Positions 1 to 7,005 are shown, counted from the stretch's first letter. The stretch: 11,486 nt of DNA from Acidobacteriaceae bacterium (GCA_019244945.1 JAFASD010000425.1:1-11486); one strand, 5' to 3'. The notes: generated by a model from the letters alone, not told the origin. Numbers and translations are program-made.

Positions 1-183
1 GATCCATTCGGTTCAATTGAAGAAATCGTTAGCGCTCTGGGGCTGATCTCCGCGCCAACCAAACTCGTCAGTATCGACGGCGCAGGCCACGATCTTGCTC
101 GCGGCAAATTTGATCTGGAGCAGCTCGTGGCCGAGTTCCGAAATCTGAGCGCCTCCGCTTCTGCCCCGCGCGAGCGATCATAG
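1..183 (+). CDS. Alpha/beta hydrolase, C-terminal 60 residues (partial)
   Basis: The frame is open from base 1 to the TAG at 181-183 and the 5' part lies outside the window. It begins DPFGSIEEI and contains KLVSIDGAGHDLARG. This is the end pattern of KANL3/Tex30-type or dienelactone-hydrolase-like alpha/beta hydrolases: an Asp in a D-P-F-G turn after the penultimate strand, then a last strand leading to a G-x-G-H-D catalytic His (His35 of the visible part). The nucleophile Ser is not in view, so the substrate cannot be guessed. Only 15 bases separate its stop from the esterase ATG, so the two genes are probably co-transcribed. The family call rests on a short tail; the alpha/beta hydrolase fold is likely, the subfamily uncertain. 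Confidence 0.6.
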   Translation, partial: DPFGSIEEIVSALGLISAPTKLVSIDGAGHDLARGKFDLEQLVAEFRNLSASASAPRERS

Positions 184-198
184 CTTTACAATCTTCAA

Positions 199-1287
199 AT
201 GCTATCTCTCTCCGGAAATTCGCGTCGCCGACCCTCGGTGGAATGGCTGGCACTCGCCTCGATCGCCTTGCTGGGGGCCGTTACTGCGGACGCGCAGTCG
301 CAGGTTATCGAAGCTACGGTACATTCGCCCGGTTTAGAACACAATCTCTTGGGCGATCCGGCCGACCAACCTGTTGTCGTCTACTTGCCCGATGCGTATC
401 GCAAAGAACCCAATCGGCGTTTCCCGGTGCTCTATTTCCTACACGGATACGGAGACCAGACGCCAAGACATCAAACGGGGGAAATGTTCCAAAAAGTCCT
501 GGACCGGCTCATCGCCGCCGGGTCTGTGCAGCCGATGCTCGTCGTCTTGCCGAACGGGTTGAATAAGTACAAAGGTGCTTTCTACGCCAACTCGAGCACA
601 ACTGGGAATTGGGACGACTACATTGTCCGCGATGTCGTCGGTTATGTGGATAAAAACTTTCGGACGCTGGCCGGCGTTAGCGGTCGGGGAATCGCTGGGC
701 ACTCCATGGGCGGGTACGGAGCTCTCACACTCGCGTTCCGTCATCCTGATGTATTTAGCTCGGTGTATGCCATGAGTCCATGCTGCACTGATTTGGTCGG
801 AGACCTCGGACCCAGCAATCCGGCCTGGGCCCGGGTGAATCAGTTAAGCTCCCCAGATGAGGTGCCGCTGGCGTTGAGCAACAACCAATTTTTTGTGGCT
901 GCCTTCTCGGCTATGGACGCTTCGCTCGCGCCCGATCCTGGGGCAAAGATCTTTGGGGATGCCCCCTTCTATCTGGAAGGCAACCAAGTGAAAACCAATC
1001 CGATTGCATTCTCACGCATTTCGGAGAAGTTGCCCGCCAACATGGTTCGTCCTTTGCTAGCCAACATCGTGCAACTCAAAGGCATCTTCATCGAATATGG
1101 CGCGCAGGAGAACTTCACCCACATTCCGATCGGCGCTCAGGAAGTCTCGCGGGAGCTGTCGGAGGCTGGAGTGCCGCACACGCTGGAAGTATTTGAAGGC
1201 GATCACGGAAACCATTTCGGCCAGCGCCTTGCCGATCGTATGCTGCCCTGGATGTCGAAACAGCTAAACGCGGAGATCGGGAAGTAG
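199..1287 (+). CDS. Secreted esterase, esterase D / S-formylglutathione hydrolase-like family (PF00756)
   Basis: A 362-residue alpha/beta hydrolase with an N-terminal signal peptide: an Arg-rich start (residues 9-11), a hydrophobic core at about 17-30, and a likely signal peptidase I site after Ala-Asp-Ala (residues 30-32). Family marks are PVLYFLHGYGD (76-86, oxyanion strand and loop) and the nucleophile elbow GHSMGGYGA (167-175, Ser169). A C-terminal EGDHGNHF (333-340) supplies the probable catalytic His336. The acid position reads YGAQENF (300-306), so Glu304 may replace the usual Asp. The family hydrolyses acyl esters, from S-formylglutathione to feruloyl, acetyl-sugar and siderophore esters. 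Export argues against formaldehyde detoxification and for an extracytoplasmic ester. No good Shine-Dalgarno precedes the ATG. Its stop codon abuts the ATG of the phosphatase gene, indicating translational coupling. The family is secure, the substrate unknown. Confidence 0.85.
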   Translation: MLSLSGNSRRRPSVEWLALASIALLGAVTADAQSQVIEATVHSPGLEHNLLGDPADQPVVVYLPDAYRKEPNRRFPVLYFLHGYGDQTPRHQTGEMFQKVLDRLIAAGSVQPMLVVLPNGLNKYKGAFYANSSTTGNWDDYIVRDVVGYVDKNFRTLAGVSGRGIAGHSMGGYGALTLAFRHPDVFSSVYAMSPCCTDLVGDLGPSNPAWARVNQLSSPDEVPLALSNNQFFVAAFSAMDASLAPDPGAKIFGDAPFYLEGNQVKTNPIAFSRISEKLPANMVRPLLANIVQLKGIFIEYGAQENFTHIPIGAQEVSRELSEAGVPHTLEVFEGDHGNHFGQRLADRMLPWMSKQLNAEIGK

Positions 1288-3888
1288 ATGCAAAATCGTC
1301 AGTGGCGCCGCTACAGAAATTACCTCTTTCTCGTTCCGCTCTTTGCAGTCGCGCTGTTCTATCAAATAACGTACTCGGTGGTTGCGCTGCGCACGGCAAC
1401 CCACGCGACAGAAATCCCCGAGAACCCGTTTAGCACGAACAACGGAACAGTAACGGAAGTAACGAAAGAAGCCGCCAAAGCTGGACTTCACGTTGGTGAT
1501 CGCGTTCTGACGATCGACGGACGGGTTCTGAAAGGCGATCGCGATCTGTGTCACGCGGTAAGACAACACAAGCCCGGCGATTCAGTTATCTTGACCATCC
1601 TCGGGAAAGAACGATCCTCGGTCGAGACTCTCCGGGTTCCAGAAAGCGCGAGGCAGAAAGAGCCGATCACTTTCGGAGATTTGACGGTTACCGGCCTACT
1701 GGTCGCGATGATGCTGTTTTGTGTACTGGTTGGCATCTATGTTGCCGCCGTCCTCCCGAACGATCCCCGAGCCTTGATTTTGTTTGGGTTGATGATCTCG
1801 CTCTCCCAGATTGTGAAGTCCGCGGCTTATTACGATTTTCCGGAGTTCCTCTGGACCTTTGCATGGGCCTGGAGTGTCGCAGCGATGATTAATTGGAGCC
1901 TGTGGCTGGTCGCGTTCGGGCTGTACTTCCCGGATCGGTTTGCCTGGGATTTGAAAAAGCCATCGAGGAAATGGGCCATTCTCGTCCCCATCATCGTCTG
2001 GAACTCACTCGTTACAATCGACGCCGTAAGCGGCCTATATAGCTACCGAGCCTTCCCCACGTTAGACCGCATCGTCGACCATCAGATACTGATTAGCTGC
2101 ATCATTGGATCTGCTGTTAGCTTTTTCTTCTGCTCGCTCGGCGTGAAAGCGGGAATCACGAAAAATCGTGATGCGCGGCGCAGGCTGCGCATTCTGCTGG
2201 TCGGTTCTTCCGTGGGCCTCGGGCCGTTAGGCTGCCTGATCTTTTACGAGCTCTTCGCCAGAGTGCCCGAGCATCGAATTTCGGAAGCAGTGGAGCTTGC
2301 TGTAGGCCTTTTATTTTGCATTTTCCCCCTGACGCTCGCCTACGTAATCGTTGTGGAACGCGCGATGGATCTCCGCATGGTAATCCGTCAAGGCGTCCGT
2401 TACACACTGGCGCGCGGCGGATTGCGAGTTTTATTCGGCCTGACCGGCGTACCCATTGTTTATGGTTTGAACGTTGTGGTGTTCGGATCAGGCTTGAGCC
2501 TCCCCGCGAAGATCAGCATAGTCGTCACTGCAGCGATACTCATCAGTTTGCTGATTGGAAAGACCCGCAAGCGCCTGATTGTCTGGATTGATCGGAAATA
2601 TTTTCGGGAGGCCTACAACGCCCAAGTCATTTTGGAAGATCTGAGCGAGAGCGTGCGAACCATGGTCGACGAACACCAGTTGCTTGATACAGTCGCACGC
2701 CGTATTTCCGAGTCGCTGCACGTGCCCCAAGTGTCAATTCTGCTGGACGGAGAGGGCGTCTATCGTCCGGTCTACTGCCTCGGCTTTGAACCTCCGGAAC
2801 AACTGGCCTTACCGGCAGATTCCAAAACCGTCGATGTCATTAAGGAGTCGAAAGAACCCGCGCGTATCTACTTTGACCGCGAAGACAATTGGGTCCATCA
2901 AGCGCCCGAAACAGAGTTAGTGACATTGAAGGCGATTCACGCGCAATTACTCCTGCCGGTTGGAATGAAAGATAAGCTGCTGGGCTTTTTCAGTCTGGGT
3001 CCCAAACTCTCGGAAGAGCCATATTCACGCACAGATGTTCAGCTACTTCGTTCTGTCGCTTTGCAGACGGGTCTCGCCCTCGAAAACAGCCGTTTGACCA
3101 GCGCCGTGGCGAAGGAGATGGCTCAACGCGAGCGTCTGAACCGCGAAATTGAAATTGCGCGGGAGGTGCAAGAGCGCCTTTTCCCGCAGCGCCTGCCTCC
3201 TATTGACGGAATCGATTATTCAGGAGCTTGCCGTCCCGCCCTAGGCGTTGGAGGCGATTACTACGATTTTTTGACCCTCGCGAATGGAGATCTGGGAATT
3301 GCTATTGGCGACGTATCGGGAAAAGGTATTGCCGCCGCGCTTTTGATGGCTTCCTTGCAAGCGTCACTTCGCGGGCAGGCCATGATGGGTCAAGGCGATT
3401 TGGCTCGGCTGATGAAAAACGTGAATCAACTGGTTTACGAAGCGACTCCGATGAACCGTTACGCAACGTTCTTCTATGGTCAATACAATCACGATTCCCG
3501 TGTATTCACCTACGTCAATGCAGGGCACAATCCGCCGATGATTCTGCGCCGCGTACAAGACGGAACCACTCACGTCATTCGATTGGAGACCGGTGGTCCC
3601 GTGGTGGGTTTGTTTCCGAATGCGCCATACCAGCAGGCGTCTCTAGTCCTGGAACCGGGGGATGTCTTTGTCGGCTTCACCGACGGAATCAGTGAAGCCA
3701 TGAACAACGAAGACGAAGAATGGGGCGAGGAGCGGTTAATCCCGGCAGTCGCGTCCAATGCCGGTCAAAGCGCCGCGGAGATGATTCCCAGCCTGATGGC
3801 CGAAGCCGACCGATTCGTCTCGGGCGCGCCTCAGCACGACGACATGACGCTGGTCGTGGTGAAGATGCGCCAAGCGGCCGTGAGCTGA
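1288..3888 (+). CDS. Membrane-bound PP2C-type Ser/Thr phosphatase with PDZ, multi-TM, GAF and SpoIIE domains
   Basis: An 866-residue receptor-like phosphatase. A basic N-terminus leads into a first membrane segment (about 11-33), then a PDZ domain (about 48-116, with AKAGLHVGDRVLTIDG), then roughly nine further hydrophobic segments (132-155, 162-179, 188-213, 229-247, 266-289, 301-323, 333-355, 377-399, 405-424). Basic loops fall consistently on one side, placing the PDZ domain in the periplasm and the C-terminus in the cytoplasm. A GAF-like domain (about 447-602) and a helical linker (603-635) precede the SpoIIE/PP2C domain (about 640-862). The metal-binding acidic residues are all present: GGDYYDF (Asp657), GDVSGKG (Asp675), FTDG (Asp799) and HDDMTLV (Asp851/852). 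Such enzymes (RsbU/SpoIIE class) dephosphorylate STAS-type anti-sigma antagonists in partner-switching systems; no such partner is visible here. Translation probably couples to the upstream esterase, with TAG directly followed by ATG. Domain calls are strong, the signal sensed is unknown. Confidence 0.92.
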   Translation: MQNRQWRRYRNYLFLVPLFAVALFYQITYSVVALRTATHATEIPENPFSTNNGTVTEVTKEAAKAGLHVGDRVLTIDGRVLKGDRDLCHAVRQHKPGDSVILTILGKERSSVETLRVPESARQKEPITFGDLTVTGLLVAMMLFCVLVGIYVAAVLPNDPRALILFGLMISLSQIVKSAAYYDFPEFLWTFAWAWSVAAMINWSLWLVAFGLYFPDRFAWDLKKPSRKWAILVPIIVWNSLVTIDAVSGLYSYRAFPTLDRIVDHQILISCIIGSAVSFFFCSLGVKAGITKNRDARRRLRILLVGSSVGLGPLGCLIFYELFARVPEHRISEAVELAVGLLFCIFPLTLAYVIVVERAMDLRMVIRQGVRYTLARGGLRVLFGLTGVPIVYGLNVVVFGSGLSLPAKISIVVTAAILISLLIGKTRKRLIVWIDRKYFREAYNAQVILEDLSESVRTMVDEHQLLDTVARRISESLHVPQVSILLDGEGVYRPVYCLGFEPPEQLALPADSKTVDVIKESKEPARIYFDREDNWVHQAPETELVTLKAIHAQLLLPVGMKDKLLGFFSLGPKLSEEPYSRTDVQLLRSVALQTGLALENSRLTSAVAKEMAQRERLNREIEIAREVQERLFPQRLPPIDGIDYSGACRPALGVGGDYYDFLTLANGDLGIAIGDVSGKGIAAALLMASLQASLRGQAMMGQGDLARLMKNVNQLVYEATPMNRYATFFYGQYNHDSRVFTYVNAGHNPPMILRRVQDGTTHVIRLETGGPVVGLFPNAPYQQASLVLEPGDVFVGFTDGISEAMNNEDEEWGEERLIPAVASNAGQSAAEMIPSLMAEADRFVSGAPQHDDMTLVVVKMRQAAVS

Positions 3889-3892
3889 TTAC

Positions 3893-5170
3893 TTATCCAA
3901 AGGGATGCTCTAAAGACGGGCTCTGGGGCGTGAACAATTCGGCGCCCGTTTCGGTGATGTGCATATCATCTTCGAGGCGCACGCCGAATTCTCCACGAAT
4001 GTAAATTCCGGGCTCATCGCTGAACGTCATTCCGGCGGCCAAAGGGAGCGAGTTTCCGCGCACTAGATACGGCCACTCATGGCCCTCCATTCCGATTCCA
4101 TGACCAACTCGATGCGTGAAGTACTTGTAATCCGGGCCAAAATCGGCGTCGGCGATTAGTTTGCGCGCTGCCGCGTCCACAGCCTGACATTCCACGCCCG
4201 GTTTCGCGGCTCGCAAAGCCGCCGATTGCGCGCGATGCACGATATCAAACACACGCTTCATTTTGTCTGAAGCCTTTCCCAGCACAAAAGTGCGCGTGAT
4301 GTCGGAGTTGTATCCGTCTACGGTGCAACCGTCATCAATCATGACGATTGTGCTTTCGCCGATGACTTGGGATGCGGCTGATCCGTGCGGAAGTGCGGTG
4401 TACGGGCCGACCTGAACGCTCGCTTCGCCCGGGAAACCAACGCGCCCGTAGGCAGCCCCAATCAGAGCGCCAGCATCCTTTTGAGTCATACCCGGTTGCA
4501 AAGCCCGATAAACCGCTTCATAAACTTTTAGGGTCGCCTGATTGGCGATCGACATCAATTGCAGCTCGTGCTCGCTCTTGATCATGCGGCACCCTGCTGT
4601 CACCGGCGTCGCGCTCACGATATTTAGGGCTGGAGCGATTTGTGCGATGCCATCCATGAAGACGTACGGCGTTTTCTCTTCGACCCCTAGCACGCCCGTT
4701 GAGATGCCCCGCGATTTGAGACCATTCGCAACCAGTCTGTAAGGATTCTCGTCCTCGTGCCAGGTGAGCACTTCAGCGCCTTCCAGTGGTCCCTGGTTCA
4801 ACTGCTCACGAGCGCGGTCTTCCTCGAACGAGGGACAAACGGAAAACGCCTTGCCCTTCAGTGGGATCACGACGGCAAACAGACGTTCGCTGTTTCCCCA
4901 CCGCGCGCCTGTGAAGTATTGCAGTGACGTGCCGCCCGGAAGCAGCAGGGCGTCCATTTTTCGCTCAGACATAAGCCGTTGCGCCTTCGCAATGCGCTCG
5001 CGACGTTCGTCCGTGCTGATCGGCCGGGCCTGATCGCGCATCGAGGTTAGCGCCCCAATCGATGGAGGCACAACCGCTTCCTCGGCGCGGGCATTCGGAA
5101 GTCGGCCAACGACCAGCACACCGCCGCATCCTCCGGCAAATCGAATCAAGCTCCTGCGTGAGATGATCAT
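3893..5170 (-). CDS. Tat-exported M24 family metallopeptidase (Xaa-Pro aminopeptidase/dipeptidase-like)
   Basis: A 425-residue creatinase/prolidase-fold peptidase that removes or cleaves N-terminal residues next to proline. The N-terminus MIISRRSLIRFAGG is a twin-arginine signal (Arg5-Arg6) followed by a hydrophobic stretch to about residue 22, so the enzyme is probably exported folded with its metals. Residues about 54-195 form the N-terminal creatinase-type domain and about 198-410 the pita-bread catalytic domain. All five metal ligands are present: Asp279 and Asp290 (DDGCTVDGYNSD), His357 (GHGIG), Glu386 (DEPGIY) and Glu400 (VRLED). The substrate-side His261 (PHG) and His364-Glu365 are also kept. 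It is divergent from the RNB gene across 45 bases and convergent with the phosphatase gene, with 4 bases between stops. No strong Shine-Dalgarno precedes the ATG. Catalytic class is secure; aminopeptidase versus dipeptidase cannot be decided from sequence alone. Confidence 0.9.
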   Translation of the reverse strand: MIISRRSLIRFAGGCGGVLVVGRLPNARAEEAVVPPSIGALTSMRDQARPISTDERRERIAKAQRLMSERKMDALLLPGGTSLQYFTGARWGNSERLFAVVIPLKGKAFSVCPSFEEDRAREQLNQGPLEGAEVLTWHEDENPYRLVANGLKSRGISTGVLGVEEKTPYVFMDGIAQIAPALNIVSATPVTAGCRMIKSEHELQLMSIANQATLKVYEAVYRALQPGMTQKDAGALIGAAYGRVGFPGEASVQVGPYTALPHGSAASQVIGESTIVMIDDGCTVDGYNSDITRTFVLGKASDKMKRVFDIVHRAQSAALRAAKPGVECQAVDAAARKLIADADFGPDYKYFTHRVGHGIGMEGHEWPYLVRGNSLPLAAGMTFSDEPGIYIRGEFGVRLEDDMHITETGAELFTPQSPSLEHPFG

Positions 5171-5174
5171 CGTT

Positions 5175-5185
5175 CGTAGTCTACG
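5175..5185. promoter_or_regulatory. Short inverted repeat in a divergent intergenic region
   Basis: CGTAG-T-CTACG is an 11-base odd-centred palindrome lying 5 bases upstream of the peptidase ATG and 30 bases upstream of the RNB ATG. The spacer between the divergent genes is only 45 bases, so a regulator bound here could affect both. No clear -10 or -35 hexamers were recognised in the spacer, so the operator reading is speculative. Confidence 0.2.
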
Positions 5186-5215
5186 TGAGCAGGTCGCTCA
5201 TACTTACAGAAGCAC

Positions 5216-6613
5216 ATGGTGACGCCTCATTTCGATCTCTTGCGCGCAGCCCACGAAGAAATGCTCCGGCAGGGTTTCGAACCCGATTTCCCACCTGCAA
5301 CGGAAGAACAGCTCGCTATTCTGAAATCGCAGCCTACCGCGACTGTAGAAAACGGCGTTCAGGATCTCCGGCATCTTCTCTGGTCTTCCATTGACAACGA
5401 TTCCTCGCGCGATCTCGACCAGATCGAGGTCGCCGAGCGCGTCACCGGGGGCATTCGCGTGTTCATCGGAATCGCGGATGTAGATTCCGATCTTCCCCTC
5501 GGATCTCCTATCGATCAGCACGCCGCCGCTCAGACCACCAGTGTCTATACCGCCGTTCGTGTCTTCCCCATGTTGCCGGAGGTACTCTCGACCAACCTCA
5601 CCTCACTTTCAGAAAATGCAGACCGGCAAGCCATCGTGATGGACATGGTTATCGCACCTGACGGATCGATCGGGTCTTCCCAAATCTACCGGGCTATCGT
5701 TCGAAACAAAGCTCAACTGACGTATAGCGGAATCGGCCCTTGGCTCGAAGAGAGGGCAACGCCGCCTCTGAAAGTCGATGGCGAGTTGGAATCGCAACTG
5801 AAGCTCCAGGACGAAGCGGCCGGCGCGCTTCGGGAGCAGCGCCATCGTCGGGGTGCGCTCAATTTCGACCGCGATGAAAAGACCCGCGCCGACGACCTTA
5901 TCGAAGACTTCATGGTAGCGGCGAATGAAGTAATGGCGAGAACGCTCAAAGAGCACGGCGTTTCTTCCATACGCCGCGTTGTGAAATCGCCCGAAAGATG
6001 GCCACGCATAGTACAACTGGCCGCGCAATACGGCGAAAGCTTGCCGGCCGAACCGGATTCCGGCGCTTTGAACGCTTTCCTGAATAAGCGCCGGGAGGCG
6101 GACGAACTGCACTATGCGGATCTGTCGCTTGCGGTCGTGAAGTTAATGGGGCCCGGCGAATACGTTCTATCGAAACCCAACGAAGACGATGCCGGTCACT
6201 TCGCACTGGCCGCGCATGACTATACTCATTCCACCGCCCCCAATCGGCGCTTTGCCGATCTCGTCACACAACGCCTAATCAAGGCCCTGCTAGGGCAGGT
6301 TGCAGCACCGTATTCTGACGGTGAACTCGAGCAGATCGCGCAAAATTGCACGGTGAAAGAGGATGCCGCCCGAAAGGTGGAGCGAATCATGAATAAGCGT
6401 GTCGCGGCCGTAGGTCTTCACGACCGAATCGGCGAAAGTTTTTCAGCAATCGTGACCGGAGTTACTCCGAAAGGCGTATTTGTGCGAATTCTGAACCCAC
6501 CTGTGGAAGGGCGTTTGATGCGCGGCGAACACGGAGTCGACGTAGGAGACAAACTCCAGGTAACCTTACTGGCAACGGATCCCGAAAGGGGTTATATCGA
6601 CTTCGGCCGCTGA
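5216..6613 (+). CDS. RNase II/R family exoribonuclease (RNB domain), short form
   Basis: A 465-residue RNB-domain protein that should degrade single-stranded RNA 3' to 5', releasing nucleoside monophosphates, in the cytoplasm. The active-site motif is SIDNDSSRDLDQ (58-69). By alignment to the E. coli RNase II acidic quartet (D201, D207, D209, D210), residues Asp60, Asp66 and Asp68 are kept and the fourth is Gln69. Other family marks are the VFPMLPEVLSTNLTSL stretch (116-131), GALNFD (213-218) and HSTAPNRRFADLV (338-350, the R500-region arginines). Residues about 405-463 form a reduced S1-like RNA-binding domain (GVTPKGVFVRI). It is shorter than RNase II (about 640 aa) or RNase R (about 800 aa) because the N-terminal cold-shock domains are missing; only about 50 residues precede the RNB domain. 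The start has a weak Shine-Dalgarno (AGAAG). The family is secure, substrate preference unknown. Confidence 0.88.
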   Translation: MVTPHFDLLRAAHEEMLRQGFEPDFPPATEEQLAILKSQPTATVENGVQDLRHLLWSSIDNDSSRDLDQIEVAERVTGGIRVFIGIADVDSDLPLGSPIDQHAAAQTTSVYTAVRVFPMLPEVLSTNLTSLSENADRQAIVMDMVIAPDGSIGSSQIYRAIVRNKAQLTYSGIGPWLEERATPPLKVDGELESQLKLQDEAAGALREQRHRRGALNFDRDEKTRADDLIEDFMVAANEVMARTLKEHGVSSIRRVVKSPERWPRIVQLAAQYGESLPAEPDSGALNAFLNKRREADELHYADLSLAVVKLMGPGEYVLSKPNEDDAGHFALAAHDYTHSTAPNRRFADLVTQRLIKALLGQVAAPYSDGELEQIAQNCTVKEDAARKVERIMNKRVAAVGLHDRIGESFSAIVTGVTPKGVFVRILNPPVEGRLMRGEHGVDVGDKLQVTLLATDPERGYIDFGR

Positions 6614-6627
6614 CCGGGAATCCCGAT

Positions 6628-6813
6628 TCAGGCCTGTGTATGATGCTCAGCCCAGGCTTGCTTGAGCTGATTGGCTAGATCCTCGACCGGCGGTTGGCGT
6701 CTGGAACGCCGCCCGCCTGAACCTGCCAGCCCGTTAGAGCGCAAAAGAATTGTTGCCGCGATTGCCAGAAGGATACCCCCGGCGAAGCCCGCAATGCGAC
6801 TAAGCTGATTCAT
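6628..6813 (-). CDS. Small single-span membrane protein of unknown function
   Basis: A 61-residue protein starting MNQLSRIAGF. One hydrophobic segment at about 8-24 (GFAGGILLAIAATILL) is followed by a Gly/Arg-rich stretch (28-39, with RRSRR) and a polar, probably helical tail (43-58). The basic cluster after the segment suggests the C-terminus stays in the cytoplasm. The ATG at 6813 is chosen over an in-frame TTG at 6828 because GAGG (6821-6824) sits 7 bases upstream of it. Its start lies 33 bases after the stop of the DUF3309 gene on the same strand, so the two are likely co-transcribed. It converges with the RNB gene across 14 bases. I do not recognise a family. Confidence 0.6.
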   Translation of the reverse strand: MNQLSRIAGFAGGILLAIAATILLRSNGLAGSGGRRSRRQPPVEDLANQLKQAWAEHHTQA

Positions 6814-6820
6814 TGAATTT

Positions 6821-6824
6821 CCTC
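6821..6824 (-). promoter_or_regulatory. Ribosome binding site of the 61-aa membrane protein gene
   Basis: GAGG on the minus strand, 7 bases before the ATG at 6813. It decides the start against the upstream TTG. It overlaps a possible 5-bp hairpin (GGAAA at 6818-6822 with TTTCC at 6834-6838), which could modulate access after the preceding gene is translated. Confidence 0.5.
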
Positions 6825-6846
6825 GCAAGATATGGAAAGGAGGAGA

Positions 6847-7005
6847 TTAATGGCCCAGGTATCCGAGCGCCCACAGAATAATGACGATGACGAGCACGAG
6901 GCCCAGGCCTCCCGATGGATAGTAGCCCCAGCCGCGTGAGTAAGGCCACGCAGGAACAGCTCCAATCAGGAGAATGAGCAGAATCACGAGCAGTATTAGA
7001 CCCAT
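6847..7005 (-). CDS. DUF3309-type small hydrophobic membrane protein
   Basis: A 52-residue ORF, ATG at 7003-7005 and TAA at 6847-6849. The product runs MGLILLVILLILLIG, then a short aromatic/Gly segment AVPAWPYSRGWGYYPSGG (16-33), then a second hydrophobic segment GLGLVLVIVIILWALGY (33-49). This two-helix hairpin with a W-P-Y-S-x-x-W-G-Y-x-P-S-G-G centre is the pattern I know as DUF3309, a widespread bacterial family of about 50 residues with no assigned function. A perfect minus-strand TATAAT lies 26 bases upstream of the ATG; the Shine-Dalgarno is weak (GGCGGAA, rather distant). It is probably the first gene of a two-gene unit with the 61-aa protein. The coding call is strong because the family pattern is complete from start to stop. 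Confidence 0.78.
   Translation of the reverse strand: MGLILLVILLILLIGAVPAWPYSRGWGYYPSGGLGLVLVIVIILWALGYLGH

Noticed and set aside
3228..3695. 155-codon plus-strand frame inside the phosphatase gene
   Set aside because: Lies within the SpoIIE catalytic domain in another frame; Arg/Ser-rich composition typical of a shadow.
3885..3896. Terminator between the convergent phosphatase and peptidase genes
   Set aside because: Only 4 bases separate the stop codons; no hairpin seen.
5609..6112. 167-codon open frame on the minus strand
   Set aside because: Antisense to the RNB gene; no recognisable domain.
6615..6625. CGGGAATCCCG as a bidirectional terminator between the RNB and 61-aa genes
   Set aside because: Only a 4-bp stem with a 3-base loop and no T-tract on either side.
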